Of a stretch of DNA of 15,833 bases, positions 7,290 to 14,432 are shown piece after piece. The position numbers and the translations under genes are program-made. The stretch is from Thiobacillus sp. (GTDB lineage Bacteria > Pseudomonadota > Gammaproteobacteria > Burkholderiales > Thiobacillaceae): assembly GCA_020216925.1 (NCBI GenBank), contig JAIWOL010000041.1, positions 1-15,833 of the forward strand, read 5' to 3'. The notes below the pieces were generated by a model. The model saw nothing but the letters and a program-made list of their open reading frames with translations, ran no database searches and was not told where the DNA came from. Positions within the stretch are counted from its first letter, which is position 1, and every line of letters begins with the position of its first letter.

Positions 7290-7889
7290 ATGATGACCCT
7301 GTATTCCGGCAGCACCGACCCGTACAGCCACCGCTGCCGCATCGTCCTTTTTGAAAAGGACATGGACTTTGAAGTCATTGATGTGGACATGCACAACAAA
7401 CCCGAGGAAGTGGCCAGCATCAGCCCTACCGGCAAAATGCCCGTGCTGGTCGAACGAGATCTCATTCTCACCGAGTCCAACATCATCAACGAGTACATCG
7501 ACGAGCGCTTCCCGCACCCGCAGCTGATGCCCCCCGACCCCGTGATGCGAGCCCGCGCCCGTCTGGTGCTGTTCAATTTCGAGCATGACCTGTTCACCCA
7601 TGTGAACACGCTGGAGCATTCGCTCAACAAGTCGTCCGACAAGGCGCGGGCCGAAATCCGCGACAGCATCTCGCAGCTCACGCCCATCCTCACCAAGCAG
7701 AAATTCCTGATGAACGACGAGTTTTCCATGCTCGACGTGGCGATTGCACCGCTGCTCTGGCGCCTGGAACACTACGGCATCGAATTGCCGAAAATGGCCT
7801 CGCCCGTGCTCAAGTACCGCGAGCGTCTGTTCAGCCGTCCAGCCTTCATCAACGCGCTAACCCCCACGGAAAAAGCGCTGCGCAAGTAA
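7290..7889 (+). CDS. sspA: Stringent starvation protein A (GST-fold RNA polymerase-binding protein)
   Basis: A 199-residue protein with a glutathione-transferase fold that lacks enzymatic detoxifying use in this family. SspA binds RNA polymerase and alters transcription in starvation or acid stress. The N-terminal thioredoxin-like domain (about residues 1-80) shows LYSGSTDPYSHRCR, the SPTGKMPVL cis-proline loop, and LTESNIINEYIDERFPHP. The all-helical C-terminal domain includes FSMLDVAIAPLLWRL. I chose ATG 7290 because GAGGG at 7276-7280 is correctly spaced; ATG 7293 is a close alternative. The longer frame beginning at 7230 starts inside the petABC terminator and is rejected. sspB follows after eight bases, the usual sspAB operon. 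Confidence 0.95.
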   Translation: MMTLYSGSTDPYSHRCRIVLFEKDMDFEVIDVDMHNKPEEVASISPTGKMPVLVERDLILTESNIINEYIDERFPHPQLMPPDPVMRARARLVLFNFEHDLFTHVNTLEHSLNKSSDKARAEIRDSISQLTPILTKQKFLMNDEFSMLDVAIAPLLWRLEHYGIELPKMASPVLKYRERLFSRPAFINALTPTEKALRK

Positions 7890-7897
7890 GCCATCCC

Positions 7898-8290
7898 ATG
7901 GCCGGACTCTCCACCAAACCCTATCTCATCCGCGCCCTCTACGAGTGGTGCGTGGACTCCGGCTATACCCCGCAGATCGTGGTCGAGGTGGATGCACACA
8001 CCCGTGTGCCGCCCGGGTTCGTCAAGGATGGGCAGATCGTCCTCAACATCAGTGCTGGCGCCACGCGCGACCTCAAGCTCGATAACGACTGGATCCAGTT
8101 TTCCGCGCGCTTTAACGGGGTGTCGCACGAAATCGCCGTCCCAGTGGGGCGCGTCGCCGCCATCTTCGCCCGTGAAAACGGCCAGGGTCTGCACTTCGAA
8201 CCCGAGGATGCCTCGCCGGAGCCCACGCAGCCCCCGCCCGATTCGCCTGCGTCCGCCAAAGGGCGCCCCACGCTCAAGGTGGTCAAATAA
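7898..8290 (+). CDS. sspB: ClpXP protease specificity-enhancing factor SspB
   Basis: A 130-residue adaptor that delivers ssrA-tagged and other substrates to ClpXP. The folded substrate-binding domain covers about residues 1-100 (KPYLIRALYEWCVDSGYTP, VPPGFVKDGQIVLNIS, and the segment ending VGRVAAIFARENGQG). A proline-rich, acidic flexible linker follows. The last residues, RPTLKVVK (123-130), are the conserved ClpX-docking tail. Domain order and tail position match the family exactly. It lies eight bases behind sspA with no obvious ribosome-binding site of its own, so it is probably coupled to sspA translation. Confidence 0.95.
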   Translation: MAGLSTKPYLIRALYEWCVDSGYTPQIVVEVDAHTRVPPGFVKDGQIVLNISAGATRDLKLDNDWIQFSARFNGVSHEIAVPVGRVAAIFARENGQGLHFEPEDASPEPTQPPPDSPASAKGRPTLKVVK

Positions 8291-8316
8291 GCGAACGGCT
8301 TGCATGCCTACGTGGC

Positions 8317-8322
8317 TATAAT
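8317..8322 (+). promoter_or_regulatory. -10 element of the tRNA-Thr promoter
   Basis: A perfect TATAAT lies 9 bases before the mature tRNA 5' end. No good -35 is present at 16-18 bases; TTGCAT at 8300-8305 is only 11 bases away. The tRNA may also be read through from sspB, since no terminator separates them. Confidence 0.6.
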
Positions 8323-8331
8323 GTCGCCCGC

Positions 8332-8403
8332 GCCGCTTTAGCTCAGGGGTAGAGCAACCGCCTTGTAAGCGGTAGGTCGTCAGTTCGAATCCGACAAGCG
8401 GCA
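8332..8403 (+). tRNA. tRNA-Thr (anticodon UGU)
   Basis: The cloverleaf can be drawn in full. The 7-bp acceptor stem is GCCGCTT with AAGCGGC (8396-8402). The D-arm is GCTC/GAGC. The anticodon stem is ACCGC/GCGGT around the loop CTTGTAA, giving anticodon TGT. The T-arm has loop TTCGAAT. The T-stem (8379-8383 with 8391-8395) contains one A-C mismatch. The discriminator is A8403 and the following bases are CCCC, so the terminal CCA is not encoded as such and must be added. It is followed by a terminator. Confidence 0.95.
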
Positions 8404-8415
8404 CCCCATACAAAG

Positions 8416-8442
8416 CCCGCGCCTGCAATGCGCGGGTTTTTT
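8416..8442 (+). terminator. Rho-independent terminator after tRNA-Thr
   Basis: CCCGCGC (8416-8422) pairs with GCGCGGG (8430-8436) around a 7-base loop, followed by six T. It separates the tRNA from the convergent pilR gene. Confidence 0.92.
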
Positions 8443-8470
8443 CGTGTGGGTGCCGTCATGCACCCCGCGG

Positions 8471-9799
8471 TCATTCGATCCCTAGCCGTTCAAGACGGTA
8501 GCGCAGGCTGCGGAAGGTCACGCCCAACACGCGTGCGGCGGCCGTTTTGTTGTAACGAGTCTGCTCCAGTGCTTCGAGTATGGCGGCGCGCTCTGCCTGA
8601 TCGAGGTAATCCTGCAGCGGGTATTTGCTGCCCGCATCGCCGCTTTTTGCGGCGGGCAGCGCGGGGGTGAGATTGAGGTCTGCGCTTCGGATGCGCTGGT
8701 CTTCGCACAGCGCCAGCGCGCGTTCCAGAATGTTCTCCAGTTCGCGCACGTTGCCCGGAAAAGTGTAGGCACACAATGCCTGTTTCGCATTCTCATCAAG
8801 CTCGATGTCGTGCCCCCCCATTTTGTTCAGCAGGGCGCGCGCCAGCTGCGGGATGTCGCCGCTGCGATCCCGCAGGCTTGGCATCGTCAGGTCGATCACG
8901 TTGAGCCGGTAGTAAAGATCCTGGCGGAAGCGGCCGGCCTCGACGAGGACGGCAAGGTTCTGGTGGGTCGCGCTCACGATCCTTACGTCTACCGCATCCT
9001 CCGTCGTGGCCCCTATCTTGCGTACCTTTTTTTCCTGGAGCACGCGCAACAGTTTCACCTGCATCGACAATGGCAGATCGGCCACTTCGTCGAGAAACAG
9101 CGTGCCGCCGTTCGCCGCCTGGAAAAAACCGTCGCGGTCGCTATCGGCTCCCGTGAACGCTCCCTTGCGGTAGCCAAAGAACTCGCTTTCCATCAGCGTT
9201 TCTGGAATCGCGCCGCAGTTTACTGCCACGAACGGCTTGTCGCTGCGATTGCCCAGGCGATGGATCAGCCGTGCCGCAAGCTCCTTGCCGCTGCCCGATT
9301 CGCCGGAAATGTGCACCGGGGCCTGGGTGCGTGCGAGTTTGGCGATGCGGGTGCGAATGTCCTGCATTGCAGCCGAATCGCCGATCAGTTCGTGCGTGGA
9401 TTCGTCGCCGGTTTTGCAGCTGCCTGCTGGCGGGACCTTGAGCGCCGATTTCACCAGCGCGCGCAGCTGGTCGAGCGCCACGGGTTTGGCCAGGTAGTCG
9501 AAGGCACCGGCCTTGAGCGCGGCCACCGCGTTGCCGGCATTGCCAAAGGCGGTAATCACCGCTACCGGCACCGGAGCGGGCAGGGCGCTGGCGGCGGCGA
9601 TTACCTCCAGGCCTTCGCCGTCGCCCAGGCGCATGTCGGTCAGGCACAGATTGAATGTCCTGTCTGAAAGCTTGCGCCGTGCTTCGGCAACACTGGAGGC
9701 CCGATCGGTTTCCAGGCCCATTTTTGCGAGAGTCAATTCCATCAGGTCGAGCAGGTCGGGTTCGTCATCGACCAGCAAGACGCAGGGCAGGGCAGCCAC
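8471..9799 (-). CDS. pilR: Sigma-54-dependent response regulator PilR
   Basis: A 442-residue NtrC-family activator. Receiver domain: residues 5-120, with Asp11, Asp12, phospho-acceptor Asp55 (CLTDMRLGDGEG) and Lys105. AAA+ domain: about 137-365, with Walker A GESGSGKE (166-173), the sigma-54 contact loop GAFTGA (213-218) and Walker B GGTLFLDEV (231-239). A Fis-type helix-turn-helix closes the protein (RYNKTAAARVLGVTFRSLRYRLERLGI), with TFRSLRYRL typical of PilR. It activates sigma-54 promoters, classically pilA for type IV pili, in response to PilS. The start is GTG at 9799, one base after the pilS stop, with AAGGAG at 9806-9811 inside the end of pilS. No pilin gene is in the window, so its target here is not visible. 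Confidence 0.93.
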   Translation of the reverse strand: MAALPCVLLVDDEPDLLDLMELTLAKMGLETDRASSVAEARRKLSDRTFNLCLTDMRLGDGEGLEVIAAASALPAPVPVAVITAFGNAGNAVAALKAGAFDYLAKPVALDQLRALVKSALKVPPAGSCKTGDESTHELIGDSAAMQDIRTRIAKLARTQAPVHISGESGSGKELAARLIHRLGNRSDKPFVAVNCGAIPETLMESEFFGYRKGAFTGADSDRDGFFQAANGGTLFLDEVADLPLSMQVKLLRVLQEKKVRKIGATTEDAVDVRIVSATHQNLAVLVEAGRFRQDLYYRLNVIDLTMPSLRDRSGDIPQLARALLNKMGGHDIELDENAKQALCAYTFPGNVRELENILERALALCEDQRIRSADLNLTPALPAAKSGDAGSKYPLQDYLDQAERAAILEALEQTRYNKTAAARVLGVTFRSLRYRLERLGIE

Positions 9800-9800
9800 C

Positions 9801-11384
9801 TTATGCTCCTTTCTCGAAACTCAGGCGAAACCGGGCACCCTGGCCGCCCGGCACAAGCCGCAGCGAGGCGCGATTGGCTTCCGCCAACTCCCGCGCAAGA
9901 AAGAGTCCCAATCCCGTCCCTTGTGCATCGGTTGTGAAAAACGGCTCGAACAGTTTGCCCTGGTGTTCTGGCGGCACGCCAGGCCCGTCATCCGCCAGTT
10001 CCAAATAACCAGTGTTTCCGGTCTGGCGGGCTTCGATCACCAGACTGCCTTTCTGCCTGCGGGAATAACGCCAGGCATTGCGCAGCAGGTTCCAGAGTAT
10101 CTGGCGCAGATGATCCGGATCAAACACAAAGTGAAGTGTGGGCGACATGTTCACAATCACGGCGTCCGCGGGTATTTCTTCAGCCTGCCTGAGTTCATCG
10201 ATCAGGGCGCTCAGTTGGGCGGCATCAAGATTTGCGGGCTTCAGGCGGTCGCGCCGGTTAAGCGTCAGCACTTCTTCAACCAGCCGATCGAGACGGCGCG
10301 CATTGTTTTCGATGATGCCGGACAGCTTGGCCTGGGCAGCGTTGCCCGGCTCCTCGCGCAGCAACTGGGCCGCCTGGCTGATGGCGGCGAGCGGATTGCG
10401 GATTTCGTGTGCAATATTGGCAGTGAGCCGTCCCAGTGCAGCCAGCTTCAGCCGCTGCGCGGCCGCCTCGGCTTCGCCCAGGTCCTCCAGCATCAGTATG
10501 CGCGTGTCATCCCGGGACGAGACAGGAATGCAACGAACGCGCAAACGCGTGCCCGGCACGATCACATCGTGATGGGAGCCGGGTTCGAAACGCGTCGGCA
10601 GCGCCTGTGCCAGGCTCGCCGAACAGTCTTCGATCCGGGTTTTCCCCGGCACAACCTTACCGGCGATCTTGAGCAACGCCTGCGCGCGCGGGCTCATGTG
10701 GCGTATGAGGCCGTTGCCCGACAGCGCCAGCAGACCCTCGGGCGAGTTTTCCACTGCCAGGGCATTGATGCGATCCAAAAGCGCCAGCTCTGTTGCCTGT
10801 TGCTGCGCGAGCTGCTCCGAACGCAATGCGCGCTGAGTCAGCGCATGAGACAGCCAGCCAATAGCGAAATAGCCGGCGCATAAAAGGCCTACCTGAAAAA
10901 AATTTTCGCTGCCCCCGCCATTGCCCAGCGTGTTGAACACTTGCTGAATCAACAGGGCAATCGAGGCAAGCGAGGCATAGAGCAGGGTCAACCGGCCATT
11001 GCCCACCAGTCCACCCGATGCAATCGAAATGGCGAGCAGCAGGCCCAGGCCGCCTGCCAAACGCTCGCTGGTGCTCATCAGCGCCACCGTAAAAAAGATA
11101 TCGGCCACGATATGTGCCGAAAGCTGAATCTGGAACCCGGGCCAGCGCGCGCGAATGCCCAGCACGAACAAGGCTGCGCTCACCAGATAGGCGTAGGCAT
11201 ACGCCAGATAGCGCTCGCTGGCGTCGACTGAAAACAGTTCCGACGAATCGAACAGCAGGCCGGTAAACACCAGCGCGAACGCCAGTGTCAGACGATAGAG
11301 ATTGAAGTAATCGAGGCTGCGCCAGTGTGAGGCAAAATAGCCGTGTGTGCTCGTGCGGGGCTGTGAGGCCGCCGGAGCGCTCAT
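9801..11384 (-). CDS. pilS: Membrane sensor histidine kinase PilS
   Basis: A 527-residue kinase partner of PilR. About six membrane helices occupy residues 30-180, the PilS layout. A PAS-like domain follows (about 195-300, VENSPEGLLALSGNGLIRHMS). The phospho-acceptor His326 lies in NIAHEIRNPLAAIS, and the ATPase domain has N-box residues near 432-436 (ILWNLLRNAW), DDGPGVP (465-471) and GTGLGL (489-494). It is distinct from the larger PrsK kinases of PEP-CTERM systems, which carry a GAF domain. Its ATG overlaps the stop of the small upstream gene as ATGA, so the three genes form one operon. Confidence 0.93.
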   Translation of the reverse strand: MSAPAASQPRTSTHGYFASHWRSLDYFNLYRLTLAFALVFTGLLFDSSELFSVDASERYLAYAYAYLVSAALFVLGIRARWPGFQIQLSAHIVADIFFTVALMSTSERLAGGLGLLLAISIASGGLVGNGRLTLLYASLASIALLIQQVFNTLGNGGGSENFFQVGLLCAGYFAIGWLSHALTQRALRSEQLAQQQATELALLDRINALAVENSPEGLLALSGNGLIRHMSPRAQALLKIAGKVVPGKTRIEDCSASLAQALPTRFEPGSHHDVIVPGTRLRVRCIPVSSRDDTRILMLEDLGEAEAAAQRLKLAALGRLTANIAHEIRNPLAAISQAAQLLREEPGNAAQAKLSGIIENNARRLDRLVEEVLTLNRRDRLKPANLDAAQLSALIDELRQAEEIPADAVIVNMSPTLHFVFDPDHLRQILWNLLRNAWRYSRRQKGSLVIEARQTGNTGYLELADDGPGVPPEHQGKLFEPFFTTDAQGTGLGLFLARELAEANRASLRLVPGGQGARFRLSFEKGA

Positions 11385-11605
11385 TTCTTACCGAGTTTCT
11401 GATGCTCGGGCGTGCAGAAAAAAACGCCGCCGGAATAGATGGCTTCGCTGCGCGGCAAATTGACCCCGCAGTGCGCGCATTTCACCATGTCCTCCGGTTT
11501 TGAATCCCGCGCCGGGGCGGCAGGTTTGTTCAACGATCGCTTGTACGCGCGTAACACCATGACGGCAACAAACACAATTACGATCAACAGGATAATCTTC
11601 GGCAC
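11381..11605 (-). CDS. Small membrane protein with zinc-ribbon-like tail (PP0621 family)
   Basis: A 74-residue protein. A single N-terminal membrane helix (about residues 3-18) is followed by a basic, Pro/Ala-rich linker. The C-terminal segment reads VKCAHCGVNLPRSEA, then FFCTPEH, a CxxC-x17-CxxxH pattern that could bind one metal ion. This matches the small PP0621-type proteins commonly found beside pilS in beta- and gammaproteobacteria; their function is unknown to me. I prefer the GTG at 11605 over the ATG at 11638 because GGGGAAG lies five bases before it and the helix then begins directly. It is the first gene of the operon with pilS and pilR. Confidence 0.82.
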   Translation of the reverse strand: MPKIILLIVIVFVAVMVLRAYKRSLNKPAAPARDSKPEDMVKCAHCGVNLPRSEAIYSGGVFFCTPEHQKLGKK

Positions 11606-11746
11606 GAAATCTTCCCCAGAGGCAGGCTGCGCGAGCATAGCACGGCCCCTAAATCCCTACGCCTCGTGTGAGATTGAGCATTGATTTGTCGAATATTTTT
11701 ACACTCGTTCCATTCGGCTCATGGACTGAAGCGCCGTGCAGGAAAA

Positions 11747-11762
11747 ATGTCATATCATGTCA
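11747..11762 (+). repeat. Helically phased ATGTCA direct repeat
   Basis: ATGTCA occurs at 11747-11752 and 11757-11762, a 10-base period that puts both copies on the same DNA face. They lie 28-43 bases before the promoter-like GG at 11790. This could be an activator site for the PEP-CTERM gene. Confidence 0.4.
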
Positions 11763-11789
11763 AACAGTTGGTGCGCAAAAAAGAAAACC

Positions 11790-11803
11790 GGTATAACTCT
11801 TGC
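11790..11803 (+). promoter_or_regulatory. Sigma-54-like (-24/-12) promoter for the PEP-CTERM gene
   Basis: GG at 11790-11791 and GC at 11802-11803 have exactly ten bases between them, and the -12 reads TTGC. This fits the invariant core of TGGCAC-N5-TTGC, although the -24 side is otherwise poor (CGGTAT). PEP-CTERM genes are known in some betaproteobacteria to be RpoN-dependent. A competing sigma-70 reading overlaps it: TTGGTG (11768-11773), 18 bases, TATAAC (11792-11797). The two cannot be separated by eye. Confidence 0.45.
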
Positions 11804-11807
11804 TTGC

Positions 11808-11819
11808 GTCAGGCCTGAC
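11808..11819 (+). promoter_or_regulatory. Perfect 12-base palindrome at the expected transcription start
   Basis: GTCAGGCCTGAC is a complete inverted repeat with no spacer. It sits where the transcript would begin from either promoter reading, a usual position for a repressor operator. No regulator can be assigned. Confidence 0.45.
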
Positions 11820-11881
11820 AACATACACAGTTGCGGATTGGCCGTTACTGCCCCATTTTAGAAATCAGGAGTCAACACAAC

Positions 11882-12607
11882 ATGATCGCCCTCAAATCAT
11901 TCAACAGCCTGGTTTTTGCAGGCGCCATGCTGGTAACGGGCAGTGCGGTCGCCGTGCCGGTCACGCTTTCCGGCACCACCGTCAGCTTTACTTTCGACAG
12001 CGCGCTGGCCGGGCTGTTTGGTGCCCCAACCGTGAGCGGGGATTCAATCTTCTTCACCCCCACCAATTTCAAGGTCTTTTCCAGCAACGAGGGCTTCAAG
12101 CAGGTCAGCCAGACCTTCAACATTGCGGTCACGGCCAATGCGGGTTTCCAGATTGCGGGCGCAAACCTCACCGAATCCGGTGATTACTACAACATCAATA
12201 TTTCCGGGCTCGAAGGCGTTGCCGTCAGCGGCCAACTGCGCCTCATTGATCTTGAAGCGCCGTTTACCCCGGCTGTAACCAGCGCCATCAGCACCCCCGC
12301 GCCGCTTACCGCCACGACGACTTTCCCGGCAGGATTCGCCACCACCAACTGGACAGCCCTCAGCAGCGTGGCCGTGCCGATGGGTTGGGGCGGCCAGGAC
12401 GGTATTCCCACAGCTGTCAATGTCACCATCCAGAACATTCTGGTTGCCAGCAGCCTCAATGCCTCCAGCGCTGCCTTCATCGAGAAGAAATTTGCCGGCC
12501 TCGACATCGTGACCACACCGATACCCGAACCGCAAACCTACGCCCTGTTCCTGGCAGGCTTGGGCTTGATCGGTTTCATGGCGCGCCGCCGTATGGGTGC
12601 GCTATGA
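11882..12607 (+). CDS. PEP-CTERM sorting-domain protein
   Basis: A 241-residue exported protein. A signal peptide covers about residues 1-24 (ending SAVA). The mature part is rich in Thr, Ser, Ala and Val with beta-strand-like stretches, contains no cysteine, and resembles no enzyme I recognise. The C-terminus is a textbook PEP-CTERM tag: PEP at 215-217, a hydrophobic helix (YALFLAGLGLIGFM), then the basic cluster ARRRMG. Exosortase EpsH/XrtA is expected to cleave at the tag and release or attach the protein to the extracellular matrix. The start at ATG 11882 is set by AGGAG at 11867-11871; the longer frame from 11831 has no signal peptide at its front. A strong terminator follows, so it is a single-gene unit upstream of the polysaccharide gene. 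Confidence 0.92.
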   Translation: MIALKSFNSLVFAGAMLVTGSAVAVPVTLSGTTVSFTFDSALAGLFGAPTVSGDSIFFTPTNFKVFSSNEGFKQVSQTFNIAVTANAGFQIAGANLTESGDYYNINISGLEGVAVSGQLRLIDLEAPFTPAVTSAISTPAPLTATTTFPAGFATTNWTALSSVAVPMGWGGQDGIPTAVNVTIQNILVASSLNASSAAFIEKKFAGLDIVTTPIPEPQTYALFLAGLGLIGFMARRRMGAL

Positions 12608-12626
12608 GTACACGCTTCCAGATCAG

Positions 12627-12660
12627 GCAAAACGGCTTCGCAGGAAGCCGTTTTGCTTTT
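12627..12660 (+). terminator. Rho-independent terminator after the PEP-CTERM gene
   Basis: A perfect 13-bp stem (12627-12639 with 12644-12656) with loop GCAG is followed by TTTTG, 19 bases after the stop codon. Confidence 0.92.
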
Positions 12661-12769
12661 GTGCATACATGATCTGTATGGAAGCCTGGGGCGGTAGCGT
12701 GGATAATTCCCCGTACGGGAGACATCGGCCCGCAACGACGATGTAACGCGGGCTTGAAACAATCAGATC
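12661..12769. other. Leader of the sugar-transferase gene
   Basis: This 109-base gap holds a 10-base palindrome (CCCGTACGGG, 12710-12719), a GATAAT that might be a -10 (12702-12707) without a matching -35, and a possible hairpin of CCCGC with GCGGG further on. No clear promoter or ribosome-binding site is seen. Confidence 0.35.
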
Positions 12770-14152
12770 ATGACCAACCACAACCAGTGGCTATTCAGGC
12801 AACAGCTTTCGGTTGTCTCGCTCACCAAAATTCTGCTCGATCCGCTTGTGGCGGTGCTGGTGCTCATCGGCTGCGCGCTTTTTTTCAACGAGCCGTTCAA
12901 GGGGCCTTATCCCATTCTGGCCCTCATCGTCTTTACCCTCACGTTTCCCGGCAAATGGCCCGAAGTCACCCTGCGCGCCTTCTGGAACGAAGCCGTCATG
13001 CCGTGGTTTTTTCTGTCCGGCCTGATCCTGCTGTTTGGTTTTTCCACCGGTTACCTCGACTGGTTTCCCCCCAACCTGGTGATGGCCTGGATGCTCATCA
13101 CCCCCGTGGCCATGTACGTGGCCCACCGCGTGGTGCGCAAACTGTTGCCGCGCCTGCTGTTGCTGGAAGGCGGCAGGCGGCGCGCCATCATCGTGGGCGC
13201 GGGGCATCTGGGCACCGAACTGCGCGGCCGTTTTGCCAACGACCGAGCGCTGGGCGTGGATGTTGTCGGTTTCTTTGACGACCGGGCGCTGGAAAGAACC
13301 GAGCTCAACGACCCGAAAAAGCTCATCGGCAAGCTCGCCGACATTCCCGACTACGTCAACCGCAACGGTATCGACCTCGTCTACATCACCCTGCCCATGG
13401 CCTCGCAGCCGCGCACGCTCACGCTGCTCGACGCCCTGCGCGACACCACCGCCTCGGTCTATTTCGTGCCCGACATCTTCGTGTCCGACCTCATCCAGGC
13501 TCGTGTCGACCATATCCACGGCATGCCCGTCGTGGCGCTCACCGAATCCCCCACCCTCGGCGTGTCTGGCATCGGCAAGCGCATCAGCGACATCGTCATT
13601 GCCAGCCTCATCCTGCTCTTGATCTGGCCCGTTCTCCTCATCGTCGCCATTGGCGTCAAGCTCAGCTCCCCCGGCCCGGTCATCTTCAAGCAGCGCCGCT
13701 ATGGCCTCGATGGCCAGGAAATCCTCATCTACAAATTTCGCTCCATGAGCGTGTGCGAAGACGGCGACCAGGTGAAACAAGCCGGCAAATGCGACACCCG
13801 CGTCACCCCCTTTGGTGCCTTCATCCGCAAAACCTCGCTCGACGAACTGCCCCAGTTCATCAACGTATTGCAGGGCCGAATGAGCGTCGTCGGCCCGCGC
13901 CCCCACGCCGTTGCCCACAACGAGCAATACCGCAAGCTCATCAAGGGCTACATGCTGCGCCACAAGGTCAAGCCCGGCATCACCGGCTGGGCCCAGGTCA
14001 ACGGCCTGCGCGGCGAAACCGAAACCCTCGACAAGATGCGCGCCCGCATCCAGTACGACATCGACTACATGCGCAACTGGTCACTCATGTTTGACCTGAT
14101 GATCATCGGCAAAACCCTCGCCGTCGTCTGGCGCGACCAGAACGCTTATTGA
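12770..14152 (+). CDS. wcaJ: Undecaprenyl-phosphate sugar phosphotransferase (WcaJ/EPS initiating enzyme)
   Basis: A 460-residue polyprenyl-phosphate hexose-1-phosphate transferase. It starts exopolysaccharide repeat units by moving sugar-1-phosphate from UDP-sugar (usually glucose) to undecaprenyl phosphate at the inner membrane. Four membrane helices lie within residues 20-125. A Rossmann-like CoA-binding domain follows (RRRAIIVGAGHLGTELRGRF, 137-154). A fifth hydrophobic stretch (275-297) leads into the catalytic domain: VIFKQRRYGLDG, YKFRSMSV (321-328), KTSLDELPQFINVLQGRMS (354-372), VVGPRPH, and KPGITGWAQVNGLRG (401-415). All conserved motifs are present, so the gene looks intact. The substrate cannot be told from sequence. 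It fits an exopolysaccharide/PEP-CTERM locus. Its 3' end is repeated downstream, and pieces of a homologous gene lie at 15101-15695. Confidence 0.94.
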   Translation: MTNHNQWLFRQQLSVVSLTKILLDPLVAVLVLIGCALFFNEPFKGPYPILALIVFTLTFPGKWPEVTLRAFWNEAVMPWFFLSGLILLFGFSTGYLDWFPPNLVMAWMLITPVAMYVAHRVVRKLLPRLLLLEGGRRRAIIVGAGHLGTELRGRFANDRALGVDVVGFFDDRALERTELNDPKKLIGKLADIPDYVNRNGIDLVYITLPMASQPRTLTLLDALRDTTASVYFVPDIFVSDLIQARVDHIHGMPVVALTESPTLGVSGIGKRISDIVIASLILLLIWPVLLIVAIGVKLSSPGPVIFKQRRYGLDGQEILIYKFRSMSVCEDGDQVKQAGKCDTRVTPFGAFIRKTSLDELPQFINVLQGRMSVVGPRPHAVAHNEQYRKLIKGYMLRHKVKPGITGWAQVNGLRGETETLDKMRARIQYDIDYMRNWSLMFDLMIIGKTLAVVWRDQNAY

Positions 14153-14259
14153 GCGGATCGGCATGCGTCAGACTTCTGCCGCAGTCGTAGGGCGGCAATA
14201 CTTTGCCGCCAGCCAGCCTGGCTTGATTGTCGGGAAAGTATTCCCGACCTACGTCGATC
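14099..14259 (+). repeat. Tandem gene-tail repeat, unit 1
   Basis: The unit runs from the codon for Met444 of the sugar transferase through its stop (14150-14152), a conserved 34-base spacer and REPIN 1. It is 161 bases long and is repeated directly in units 2 and 3. Confidence 0.9.
14187..14252. repeat. REPIN 1 (paired inverted REP hairpins)
   Basis: A 66-base element bounded by GTAG and CTAC. It holds two 8-bp hairpins, GGCGGCAA-TACT-TTGCCGCC and GTCGGGAA-AGTA-TTCCCGAC, joined by AGCC-rich sequence. The two halves are also imperfect inverted copies of each other, about 20 of 24 positions. GTAG-footed hairpins in inverted pairs are the REPIN form of REP sequences, known to be moved by Y1 (RAYT) transposases encoded elsewhere. 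Confidence 0.85.
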
Positions 14260-14432
14260 ATGATCATTGGCAAGACACTTGCCGTCGTCTGGCGCGACCA
14301 GAACGCGTATTGAGCGGATCGACATTCGTCAGACTTCTGCCGCAGTCGTAGGGCGGCAATACTTTGCCGCCAGCCAGCCAGCCAGCCAGCTTGGCTTGGT
14401 TGCCGGGAAAGTATTCCCGACCTACGGCGATC
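14260..14432 (+). repeat. Tandem gene-tail repeat, unit 2
   Basis: A second copy of unit 1, 173 bases long because of a 12-base expansion inside its REPIN. The gene-tail part (14260-14313) still encodes the same 17 C-terminal residues (MIIGKTLAVVWRDQNAY) and stop. About five differences from unit 1 fall in this stretch, all at third codon positions. The tail has no upstream coding sequence and is not a gene. Confidence 0.9.
14348..14425. repeat. REPIN 2 (expanded linker)
   Basis: Same element as REPIN 1 with identical hairpins apart from one base (TTGCC instead of TTGTC before the second). The linker is 12 bases longer through extra AGCC tetranucleotides. Confidence 0.85.

Noticed and set aside
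8448..8465. Hairpin GGGTGC/GCACCC as a terminator for pilR
   Set aside because: No T-run follows on the minus strand; the adjacent tRNA terminator may serve both directions only weakly.
8471..11384. PrsK-PrsR two-component system of PEP-CTERM loci
   Set aside because: The kinase is too short and has six membrane helices plus a PAS domain, and the small PP0621-type gene is a pilS neighbour, so PilS-PilR fits better.
12791..13963. 390-residue reverse-strand frame over the sugar-transferase gene
   Set aside because: Antisense shadow; rich in Asp, Gly and His with no fold-like pattern, while the forward frame has all transferase motifs.
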